From NCBI GenBank assembly GCA_021800275.1, contig JAJYZB010000003.1, positions 188,680 to 252,679 on the forward strand: a stretch of DNA of 64,000 bases, given 5' to 3'. The stretch comes from a bacterium (GTDB lineage: Bacteria; Vulcanimicrobiota; JABDET01). Shown piece after piece: positions 8,132 to 15,945 of this stretch; position 1 is the stretch's first letter; every line of letters starts with the position of its first letter. The notes under the pieces are model-generated. The model was not told the DNA's origin. It did not search any database and saw only the letters and a list, made by a program, of their open reading frames with translations. The position numbers and the translations under genes are program-made.

Positions 8132-9128
8132 AAACAAAAGATATCTGACAAATTTCTCGGGGAGCACCAGTTGGGTCATTGTGACTCAAAATAAATGCTT
8201 GATTTTAGTGGATGGACGTTATACTGTTCAAGCTGAAGAGGAATGTTCCGCTTTTGTAGAAAGAGTTCAAATCACCGATTATTTAGGAGGTTTCCCAAAA
8301 GAACTCCCCTCTGTTCTGCATCAATTAAAAATCAAGAGATTAGGGATTGAGGCGCATCACATGACTCTCCTGGAGTCCAGACGAATTGGAGAAGAGGCTG
8401 CAGGAGTGATTCTGGTTTCTACAACAGGATTAATTGAGGAACTCAGAATCATAAAAATGAGCGATGAAGTAAAAAAACTTCAAGATGCAATTTCTATGGC
8501 TGAAAAAGCCTGCCGGAAAGGAATCGAGTCGCTTCATCCAGGCATTGAAGAAATTGAAGTTGCCCATCAAATTTCCACTTATCTCAGTGAGAGAGGATTG
8601 AAAACGGCATTTGACACTATTGCTGCTTCTGGGGAAAGGTCTGCTATGCCCCATGGTCAACCAACTCATAGAAAAATTGGGGAGGGAGACGTGATTGTCA
8701 TAGACATGGGAGCGATTTGGGAAGGATATCATTCAGATATCACGCACACCGTCTGCTTAGGAAACCCTTCTGAAGAAGCTCAGAAAATTTTTTCTCTGCT
8801 TCAAAAAGCCCAGGAAGCTGCTTATAAAGCAATACGACCTGGAGCAGTTGCCAAAGAAGTGGATGGAGCTGCTCGAAAAATCATTCAAGAGGCAGGATAC
8901 GGGGACTATTTCAGCCATGGACTTGGACATGGAATCGGACTTGAAGTTCATGAGAGCCCCACACTGCGAAAAACCAGCGACCAGATCTTAGAAGCAGGGA
9001 TGGTAGTAACTGTTGAACCCGGGGTCTATATCCCTGGAAAATTCGGAATGAGACTTGAAGATGATGTATTAGTGACAGAGTCAGGCTGCCAAATTTTAAC
9101 GACTTTACCTCATATCCTGAAAATTTAA
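8040..9128 (+). CDS. M24B Xaa-Pro aminopeptidase / dipeptidase
   Basis: This cytosolic metallopeptidase (362 aa) cleaves bonds next to proline. The N-terminal creatinase-like domain (about 1-130) begins with NRLKRVQERLAKENLDGFLV, typical of the family, which supports a start inside rluB. The catalytic pita-bread domain holds the dinuclear metal ligands: the two Asp of VIDMGAIWEGYHSDITH, the His of HGLGHGIGLEVHE, and the Glu of VTVEPGVY and RLEDDV. Whether it prefers longer peptides (PepP) or dipeptides (PepQ) is not decidable. It shares 92 nt with rluB in another frame. Confidence 0.92.
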   Translation: MSTIILENRLKRVQERLAKENLDGFLVTRFENKRYLTNFSGSTSWVIVTQNKCLILVDGRYTVQAEEECSAFVERVQITDYLGGFPKELPSVLHQLKIKRLGIEAHHMTLLESRRIGEEAAGVILVSTTGLIEELRIIKMSDEVKKLQDAISMAEKACRKGIESLHPGIEEIEVAHQISTYLSERGLKTAFDTIAASGERSAMPHGQPTHRKIGEGDVIVIDMGAIWEGYHSDITHTVCLGNPSEEAQKIFSLLQKAQEAAYKAIRPGAVAKEVDGAARKIIQEAGYGDYFSHGLGHGIGLEVHESPTLRKTSDQILEAGMVVTVEPGVYIPGKFGMRLEDDVLVTESGCQILTTLPHILKI

Positions 9129-9176
9129 CAGTTTATTCATAGACTCATCCCCCTATTTTTTATATACTTAATCTAT

Positions 9177-10073
9177 ATGTTAACAGCGCCCGTTCATTCA
9201 ATAAAAAATGCTTTTAAGAATCAAACTCCTAAGCAGGCAGCAGATAAACTGAAAGCCAAGTCTTCAATGGCAGGACTCCTGCCTCTGGCAGTTGGAATGG
9301 TCAGTGGATTTTCTCTGGATCACACCGCATTTTTAAGCTCCTTGGATACTATTGGGCATGGCTTCACAGGGTTAAATATAGGAGAAATATCCAGCGGAGC
9401 CGCAAAAATGTCCCATGTCTGGTTTCATGCCTCAGGAGCAGCAGGAACTCTGGTTAACTGCAGTATTGGGATAACGACTGTTCTAGGGGCTTCAGTGGGT
9501 ATTTCTGAGATATGGGCAGGAACAAAAACCCACAGTTATTCTATGGTTGGCATGGGACTTCTTGATCTAGCGGCTAGCTCTGCTTTCCCTTTAGTTGTGG
9601 CAGGTCTTGGGGTCCCTGCAATTGGGATAGCGATTGGTGTTGGAGCTGCTGAATGTATCCTGGCTTTTTCAAGAAAAATGTCTTCTGTTCAAAAAGCTAA
9701 CTCTACTTTTAAATTGTTAAACAGTTGGACTGGAGTCGCCATGTTGACAGGGGTTGCAGTAGCTCCAGCTGCTTTTGTCGCAGGTTTAACAAAAGCAGTT
9801 AAAATGTTTTATTTAAACAACTCAAGCTTTCGAAAAAGATTGAGCAAATTTTTCAATCATTTCAGACACCATGAAAATTCTAAATCTCTTTCTTTAGATT
9901 CAACTAAACCAATTGGTCCAGTTTCTGAAACAAAGGCTCTGGTTTCCCAATCCGGTGTCCGTAAACAAGTTTTCCAGGTTGAAACTCGGAATAAACCTGA
10001 TGATGCACGTCCCCTTCAAGATTCAGTTGGCTCCAGATCCGGGCAGCAGTTCCTGGCAGAAATGGAGAAATAG
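9177..10073 (+). CDS. Hypothetical membrane protein overlapping metG antisense
   Basis: The 298-residue product is rich in Gly, Ala and Ser with hydrophobic stretches at about 31-47, 86-110, 126-165 and 182-206, suggesting four to six membrane segments. I recognise no family. The last 57 codons (after about residue 240) run through the antisense strand of the metG 3' end and have the composition of shadow coding, so the C-terminal tail may be a read-through extension after loss of an earlier stop. No ribosome site stands out before the ATG at 9177. An alternative is that only the N-terminal 240 residues are meaningful. Confidence 0.5.
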   Translation: MLTAPVHSIKNAFKNQTPKQAADKLKAKSSMAGLLPLAVGMVSGFSLDHTAFLSSLDTIGHGFTGLNIGEISSGAAKMSHVWFHASGAAGTLVNCSIGITTVLGASVGISEIWAGTKTHSYSMVGMGLLDLAASSAFPLVVAGLGVPAIGIAIGVGAAECILAFSRKMSSVQKANSTFKLLNSWTGVAMLTGVAVAPAAFVAGLTKAVKMFYLNNSSFRKRLSKFFNHFRHHENSKSLSLDSTKPIGPVSETKALVSQSGVRKQVFQVETRNKPDDARPLQDSVGSRSGQQFLAEMEK

Positions 10074-11454
10074 CTAAAGCAAGGATTCGGCAGAGATCTG
10101 CCAGGTAGTATAAAACAGAAGCCAGTCTTCTTTCTTTTCCGTCTTTTTTCAATTTCCATGGGGCTGATTCATCTACATATCTGTTCCCAAGAGCAGACAA
10201 TTCTAAAATTGACATCAAGGCATCCCTGAACTGCAATAAAGGTAAAAATCTTTCAAGCTTTTCAGAGAGACTTGAAATCTCTGCTTGTAATCTCAAGTCT
10301 GCTTCTCCAGGCTCTGATGGCTCAGGAACTTCTCCATTAAAATAGCGGTGAACCATGCTTAAGACACGGTGAAGCAGATTCCCCAGATCATTGGCAAGAT
10401 CGGTATTCAACCTCCGAACAATTCCCTCCTCAGAAAAATCCAGGTCCTGCCCAAAAGGGGTTTCTCTCATTAAAAAATAGCGGAGAGGATCGGGTCCATA
10501 AATTTCCAGCAGCTCCATCAAATCCCGATATCCTCCTCTGCTTTTTGAAATTTTAGATCCGCTCATGGTCAGCCACCCGTGAACATAAAGAGTTTTAGGC
10601 AGCGGCAGATCGAGCGCTATTAGCAGAGCGGGCCAGATGACAGCATGGAATCTTAAAATATCTTTCCCGACCAGGTGAACATCAGCCGGCCAGAGGTCTT
10701 TAAAAAGCAGAGCGGGAGTCTTCTTCTCAGGATCATATCCTAGTGCTGAAATATAATTTGTGAGCGCATCAATCCAGACATAGATTGACCTCTCAGGATC
10801 TCCTGGCACAGGAATTCCCCATTTTAACCCTTTTCGGGAAACACAGATATCTAAAAGTCCTCTAGTGACTAAACTTTTTACTTCATTAAATCGAACTTCA
10901 GGTTGAACAAAATCCGGGTGAGAGTCATAATATTCCAGCAGTCTTTTTTGATAGGCTGACAGTTTGAAAAAATACTCTTCTGCTTTAACCCATTCCACCA
11001 TTTTTCCACATTCTTGATTAGGGCATTTTTTTTCAACAAGCTGGCTCTCAATCCAAAAAGTCTCACAGGATATGCAGTACCAGCCCTCATATTCACCCTT
11101 GTAAATTTCACCCTTATCCAACAGCGCCTTAAAAATTTTGAGCGCTGTGCGAGTATGTCTGTCTTCTGTTGTTCGAATAAAATCATCATACTGGATATCA
11201 AGTCTCTCCCATGCTTTTTTAAAGCTTTGGACCATTTCATCCACATGAACCTGAGCTGTCAGATTTCTAGCGTCTGCCGCTTTCTCAACTTTCTGGCCAT
11301 GTTCATCAGTGCCTGTCAGAAGATAAGCTTTCCCATATCGAAATCGGTGCCACCGCGCCAGGATATCGGCAGCAATCGTGGTGTACGCTGTTCCAATATG
11401 CGGAATTCCATTAGGATAATAGATTGGAGTGGTTACATAAAAGGTTTTAGCCAT
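9904..11454 (-). CDS. metG: Methionyl-tRNA synthetase
   Basis: MetG charges tRNA-Met. The catalytic Rossmann fold shows the HIGH motif as PHIGTAY, the KMSKS motif as KISKS, and an inserted zinc knuckle with CISC and CPNQEC. The anticodon-binding helical domain fills the C-terminal third. At about 516 residues it is the short form without the C-terminal tRNA-binding (Trbp111-like) domain. The ATG at 11454 gives the usual MAKTFYVTTPIYY start; an in-frame TTG at 11481 with AGAGGA only 4 nt upstream is the alternative. The 3' end overlaps the convergent hypothetical membrane gene by 170 nt. Confidence 0.95.
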   Translation of the reverse strand: MAKTFYVTTPIYYPNGIPHIGTAYTTIAADILARWHRFRYGKAYLLTGTDEHGQKVEKAADARNLTAQVHVDEMVQSFKKAWERLDIQYDDFIRTTEDRHTRTALKIFKALLDKGEIYKGEYEGWYCISCETFWIESQLVEKKCPNQECGKMVEWVKAEEYFFKLSAYQKRLLEYYDSHPDFVQPEVRFNEVKSLVTRGLLDICVSRKGLKWGIPVPGDPERSIYVWIDALTNYISALGYDPEKKTPALLFKDLWPADVHLVGKDILRFHAVIWPALLIALDLPLPKTLYVHGWLTMSGSKISKSRGGYRDLMELLEIYGPDPLRYFLMRETPFGQDLDFSEEGIVRRLNTDLANDLGNLLHRVLSMVHRYFNGEVPEPSEPGEADLRLQAEISSLSEKLERFLPLLQFRDALMSILELSALGNRYVDESAPWKLKKDGKERRLASVLYYLADLCRILALAISPFLPGTAARIWSQLNLEGDVHHQVYSEFQPGKLVYGHRIGKPEPLFQKLDQLV

Positions 11455-11559
11455 CAAAACTTTTTTTCTTGATGAAATCAAACAATCCTCTGCAGACTTT
11501 TTTACCTTTCAAAGGATTTAGAATTGTCTAAATTGAATTCTCAACCCTAAGAGGCTTAA

Positions 11560-12894
11560 ATGCGGAAACCATTTTCAACGGGCAGATGGATACTTTTAGC
11601 TCTTTTTTTATTTGTGACGGCGTTTGCCAAACCTCTGCTGCATTCATCTCCACATCCTTTGAAAACAAACAAACCGCTGATTCTGGTTATGAAACTGGAT
11701 GGAGCAATTTCTGCCGCTTCAAAATCATATATAGAACGAGGGGTTAAAGAAGGAGAAAAAAAGCACGCCGAGCTGGTTGTGCTGGAATTAAATACTCCTG
11801 GCGGGGCAGCGCAAGCCATGCTGGATATTATACAAACCTTTGACAACTCAACGGTTCCGATCTGTGTTTTTGTCTATCCCAGAGGAGCCATGGCTGCATC
11901 AGCGGGGATGTACATTACAGAAGCCGCTCAAATCGCTGCAATGGCTCCTGAAACCACCATTGGAGCTGCTCATCCTGTCAACGCCAATGGGGGAAACATC
12001 CAGGGAGATTTAAGAAAAAAAATTACCAATACTTTTGCCGCTGTTGCTGCAACCCACGCCCGCCGTTATGGGAGAAATGTAAAATGGGTTGAAGAAGCGG
12101 TTCGAAAATCTGTCTCAGCAACAGTAGGAAAAGCGGTTAAATTGAAGATTGTGGATTTAGAAGCTGGCAGCCTGAAAGTTTTACTCAAAAAAATCAATGG
12201 AAGAAAGGTAAAGGTTTTGAGTCATACTATTGTTTTGAACACAAAACACCCTCGCATCCAAAAAGTTCCAATGAGTTCTGTGGAACACTTTTTAATGACG
12301 ATTACTGACCCAGAGGTTGTTCTCATTTTATTTATGCTGGGATCTTATGGCTTATTATTTGAGCTTTTATCTCCTGGAGGGGTTCTTCCCGGCGTCGTTG
12401 GAGCAATCTGCATAATCCTGGCTTTTTATGCGATGGGCACACTATCTGTAAATTATACAGGAGTCTTTTTAATTGTGTTAAGCTTTGTTTTGTTTCTCCT
12501 GGATTTAAAACTGCAGGCTCATGGGTCTTTAACCATTGGAGGAATCGTCTCTTTAATCGTAGGCTCCATGCTGCTGTTCGAATCGAATATCACTTATACA
12601 ATAAACTATCTTTCAGTGGTGGCAGCCAGTGTTCTTTTAACTCTGGCTTTTGTGTTTATTGCTTTAAGAAAAGTTTGGCAGGCTGCAAGGATCAGACCCT
12701 CTACAGGAAGAGAAGGGATTGTGGGGAAATTAGGAATCGTTAAAACCGAGCTAAACCCTCAGGGTTACGTGGCTCTGGATGGGACATATTGGAAAGCCTC
12801 AGCAGAGGATGGACCCATCAGTGAAGGAGAAAAGGTATCTGTTATAAGAGTAGAAAATCTTGTGCTTTACGTTAAAAAAGTGAGCGCAAATTAA
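11560..12894 (+). CDS. nfeD: NfeD-type membrane serine protease (ClpP class)
   Basis: The product (444 aa) has a signal or anchor helix (about 9-25), a ClpP-like protease domain (about 40-230) with NTPGGAAQAM and the nucleophile region AMAASAGMYI, a block of membrane helices (about 245-375), and a C-terminal OB-fold domain (about 385-444). This is the long NfeD architecture, in which the protease cuts hydrophobic stretches of membrane proteins, including partner stomatins. The slipin gene follows after 23 nt, the conserved STOPP pair. The start has AGAGG about 7 nt upstream. It is divergent from metG. Confidence 0.9.
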   Translation: MRKPFSTGRWILLALFLFVTAFAKPLLHSSPHPLKTNKPLILVMKLDGAISAASKSYIERGVKEGEKKHAELVVLELNTPGGAAQAMLDIIQTFDNSTVPICVFVYPRGAMAASAGMYITEAAQIAAMAPETTIGAAHPVNANGGNIQGDLRKKITNTFAAVAATHARRYGRNVKWVEEAVRKSVSATVGKAVKLKIVDLEAGSLKVLLKKINGRKVKVLSHTIVLNTKHPRIQKVPMSSVEHFLMTITDPEVVLILFMLGSYGLLFELLSPGGVLPGVVGAICIILAFYAMGTLSVNYTGVFLIVLSFVLFLLDLKLQAHGSLTIGGIVSLIVGSMLLFESNITYTINYLSVVAASVLLTLAFVFIALRKVWQAARIRPSTGREGIVGKLGIVKTELNPQGYVALDGTYWKASAEDGPISEGEKVSVIRVENLVLYVKKVSAN

Positions 12895-12917
12895 AAATTT
12901 AAAGTGAAGGGGGATTT

Positions 12918-13679
12918 ATGTCAGGCACAGTGCTCATTCTTTACATTGTGACAGCTATTCTTGTATACGTGGGTTCTGGTATTCGGAGAGCCAATCCTTA
13001 TCAAAGAGGGGTTGTATTTTCCCTTGGCTGGCTGGCTCCTCCTGAAAGAGGACCCGGAATATTTTGGATTGCTCCAGGGGTTCAAAAGGTCCACATTGTA
13101 GATCTTCGGGTTAAAACCGTTGAAATTCCGCCTCAAGAGGTTATCACAAAAGACAATGTGGCTATTAAAGTTACGGCTGTTGTTTATTTTCAAGTAGTCA
13201 ATCCGATTGACGTCATCGTCAAAGTGGAAAATTTTTATGCTTACACATTCCAGAGGGCGCAGACCACTCTTCGAAGTGTTTTAGGGCAGCATGAACTGGA
13301 TGAAATCCTTGCCCAGAGGGATAAGATCAATTTAGATCTGCAGAAAGTGATTGATGAATCCACTGAATCTTATGGAGTTAAAGTGAATACCGTTGAAATT
13401 AAAGATGTTGAACTTCCTCAAAACATGCTGCGAGCAATTGCCAAGCAGGCTGAAGCTGAAAGAGACAGGAGAGCAAAAATTATCAATGCTGATGGAGAGT
13501 TTCAGTCTGCCGAAAAACTAACTCAGGCTGCTCAAACTCTGGCGAGTCAGCCTATCAGTGTGGAGCTGCGGTATCTGCAAATGCTGGCTGAAATCTCTTC
13601 AGATAAAACCAATACCATTATTTTCCCTGTTCCAGTGGATATTTTAAAAGAATTCATGGGGGCTCTCAGAAAACAATAA
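12918..13679 (+). CDS. Slipin (stomatin/prohibitin SPFH-domain protein)
   Basis: The protein (253 aa) starts with a short membrane hairpin (about 3-20), then an SPFH/Band 7 domain with GLAPP-like RGPGIFWIAPGVQKV, VITKDNVAIKVTAVVYFQV, and the coiled-coil segment AIAKQAEAERDRRAKIINADGE that drives oligomerisation. The C-terminus resembles archaeal and bacterial slipins, which are substrates of NfeD. It probably builds membrane microdomains for quality control. A strong AAGGGGG ribosome site lies before the ATG. Same operon as nfeD. Confidence 0.93.
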   Translation: MSGTVLILYIVTAILVYVGSGIRRANPYQRGVVFSLGWLAPPERGPGIFWIAPGVQKVHIVDLRVKTVEIPPQEVITKDNVAIKVTAVVYFQVVNPIDVIVKVENFYAYTFQRAQTTLRSVLGQHELDEILAQRDKINLDLQKVIDESTESYGVKVNTVEIKDVELPQNMLRAIAKQAEAERDRRAKIINADGEFQSAEKLTQAAQTLASQPISVELRYLQMLAEISSDKTNTIIFPVPVDILKEFMGALRKQ

Positions 13680-13747
13680 TTTATTCTCTGCAGCAATATC
13701 AACGAGAAACATATTGGCAAAAATGAAGAAAAGTTGGAGGTAAAATA

Positions 13748-14692
13748 ATGAACAAAGTATCATCCCATACATCGGCTTTAAATAAAGATTTAACTCTTCA
13801 GGTTTATGTCAATGGGAAGTGGGTTCCTAAAGAAGAGGCTAAAGTTTCTATCTGGGATCATGGTTTTCTTTATGGGGATGGGATTTTCGAAGGAATTCGA
13901 GTTTATCAGGGAATAGTCTTTAAACTAAAAGAACATCTTAAGCGCCTTTATGCCAGCGCCTCTGCGATTGATTTAACGATTCCTTATACGCCTGCAGAAA
14001 TGCAGAATCTGGTTGTTGAGACGGTTAGAAAAAACAATCTCCAGGAATCTTATATCAGACTGGTTGTTTCAAGAGGAGCTGGAGATTTAGGAATTGATCC
14101 AAGGAAATGCAAAGAGCCGACAGTGATGATCCTTGCCGACCGAATCAATCTTTATCCCGAAGCTCTTTACGCGACCGGAATTAGAGTGATGATTGCTTCG
14201 ACTCGTAGAAATCCTCCTGATTCTTTAAATGGAAGAATAAAAAGCTTAAATTATTTAAATAATATTTTAGCCAAACTTGAACATATCAAATCCGGACTCG
14301 ATGAAGCGATTATGCTGAATCATGCAGGATATGTTGTAGAAGGGACAGCAGAAAATGTTTTTATTGTAAAAGACAGAAAACTCTTGACCCCTCCATGCTA
14401 TCTAGGAGCATTAGAAGGAATTACCCGTCAGCTTGTTATAGAACTGGCTCCTAAACTCGGGCTGCAAGCAGAGGAATCTTTGTTAAATGCTTATGATTTA
14501 TACGCTTCAGATGAAATATTTTTGACCGGAACAGGGGCTGAGATCGTTCCTGTGGTAGAAGTGGACGGCAGAAAAATCGGAAATGGAAAACCTGGCTCAA
14601 TCTCTCTTCAGGTTCTAAAAACTTACAGAGAATATGTCGCGCATTATCAAGGCGTACACGTCTATCCCGAGAAAAAAGTAGGGGTAAGTTAA
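13748..14692 (+). CDS. ilvE: Branched-chain amino-acid aminotransferase
   Basis: This fold-type IV PLP enzyme (314 aa) interconverts Leu, Ile and Val with their 2-oxo acids, the last step of synthesis and the first of degradation. Key segments are YGDGIFEGIRVYQG near the N-terminus, the PLP lysine in IKSLNYLNN (about Lys167), and EGTAENVFIV plus FLTGTGAEIVPV around the cofactor phosphate. A D-amino-acid transaminase is the main alternative, but the ERxx pattern and length fit IlvE better. GGAGG precedes the ATG. It could feed leucine into the catabolic operon at 46.7-52.1 kb. Confidence 0.88.
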   Translation: MNKVSSHTSALNKDLTLQVYVNGKWVPKEEAKVSIWDHGFLYGDGIFEGIRVYQGIVFKLKEHLKRLYASASAIDLTIPYTPAEMQNLVVETVRKNNLQESYIRLVVSRGAGDLGIDPRKCKEPTVMILADRINLYPEALYATGIRVMIASTRRNPPDSLNGRIKSLNYLNNILAKLEHIKSGLDEAIMLNHAGYVVEGTAENVFIVKDRKLLTPPCYLGALEGITRQLVIELAPKLGLQAEESLLNAYDLYASDEIFLTGTGAEIVPVVEVDGRKIGNGKPGSISLQVLKTYREYVAHYQGVHVYPEKKVGVS

Positions 14693-14712
14693 ACAGAAAT
14701 CTCCGCGATCGT

Positions 14713-15636
14713 TTACGACATAAAACTCAAATATCGTTCACAATCCAGAGCCGCCATACATCCCATTCCTGCTGCAGTAACTGCCTGACGATACACTCTA
14801 TCCACACAGTCTCCTGCAGCAAAGACTCCGTCAATATTGGTCCTAAACCCATTCTGAACTTTGATGTACCCTTCTTCATCTAAATCCAGCCATTTCTTGA
14901 AAACTTCAGTGCCTGGAATATGTCCAATGGCAACAAAGACTCCATCACATTTTTTTTCTATGCTTTCCCCACTGCCTATTTGTTTTAAAAGCGCTCCTCT
15001 CAGCTTTCCCTCAGGAGTTAATAAAATCTTCTCTACAGCAGCGTTCCAAACTGGAGTAACATTTGGGAGGCTCAAAACCCGGTCCTGCATAATTTTAGAA
15101 GCTCTAAACTTTTCTCTTCGATGAACCAGAGTAACCGTATTTACAATTTTAGAAAGATAGGATGCCTCTTCAAGAGCTGAATCCCCGCCCCCAACAACAA
15201 TGACATCTTTGCCTTTGTAAAAAAAACCATCGCAAACAGCGCAGGTTGAAATTCCTTTTCCTATCATCTCTTTTTCTCCTGGCAGTCCTAACATCCGAGA
15301 GCTTGCTCCTGTGCAGATAATAACGGTTTGAGATTCGAACGTTTCATCCCCATCAGTCCAAATTTTAAAAGGAGGTTTTGAAAAGTCCACTTCAGTCACC
15401 TGGGAGTAGTTATATCTGGCTCCTGCTCGCTCAGACTGCTGCCTCATGGCTTCCATTAATTCTGGTCCAGGAATTGGATCAATAAATCCAGGAAAGTTTT
15501 CAATATCGCTGGTCAGCATCAATTGTCCGCCTGGCAGAGGTCCTGCAATAACCAGAGGGTTTAAATTAGCCCTTGCAGCATAAATGGCGGCTGTATATCC
15601 TGCAGGTCCTGCGCCAATAATTAAAACTTTCTCCAT
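14713..15636 (-). CDS. trxB: Thioredoxin reductase
   Basis: TrxB passes electrons from NADPH through FAD to thioredoxin. The 307-residue protein has the FAD dinucleotide fold at the N-terminus (IIGAGPAGYTAAIYAARANL), the redox pair CAVC followed by DGFFYKGKD, the NADPH fold VVGGGDSALEEASYLSK, and the C-terminal FAD segment GVFAAGDCVD. Length and spacing are standard. GGAGGAAATCG lies before the ATG. It is convergent with ilvE, separated by only 20 nt, and no thioredoxin gene is adjacent. Confidence 0.96.
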   Translation of the reverse strand: MEKVLIIGAGPAGYTAAIYAARANLNPLVIAGPLPGGQLMLTSDIENFPGFIDPIPGPELMEAMRQQSERAGARYNYSQVTEVDFSKPPFKIWTDGDETFESQTVIICTGASSRMLGLPGEKEMIGKGISTCAVCDGFFYKGKDVIVVGGGDSALEEASYLSKIVNTVTLVHRREKFRASKIMQDRVLSLPNVTPVWNAAVEKILLTPEGKLRGALLKQIGSGESIEKKCDGVFVAIGHIPGTEVFKKWLDLDEEGYIKVQNGFRTNIDGVFAAGDCVDRVYRQAVTAAGMGCMAALDCERYLSFMS

Positions 15637-15945
15637 TCGATTTCCTCCAAAGCTCCTGAATGATTACTTTTACTAATACTTTTCCGCATTAAAAAAATCC
15701 TTTTTAAAACCCATTCTTTAAGCACCTTTCCCTAACAATCTGATGTTTTTCCCCACTTCCGCAGGCAGCCAGAATTGCCCCAGTGGCAAGTCGTGGTCCT
15801 GCTTCAGGATCCGCTGCCTCAGTCATGGTAAACTTTCATGAATAATTCGGACCAAAATGAAGCAAACTTAGAGAGGTTTACACTCTATTAAGGCGAACCA
15901 TCTCGATTAAGAGACGCTTTCCATCAAAAAAATGAGAGATTTTTA
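15637..15945. other. 309-nt intergenic region with no confident gene
   Basis: This gap between divergent trxB and the herA-like gene holds the promoters of both, but none is clear. A patch at 15765-15830 is visibly richer in G+C than its surroundings; it contains a 40-codon minus-strand ORF (15704-15826) lacking a ribosome site, and may be a relic of a lost gene. AAAAAT-GAGAG-ATTTTT just before the HerA start can form a small hairpin over the ribosome-binding position. Confidence 0.4.
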
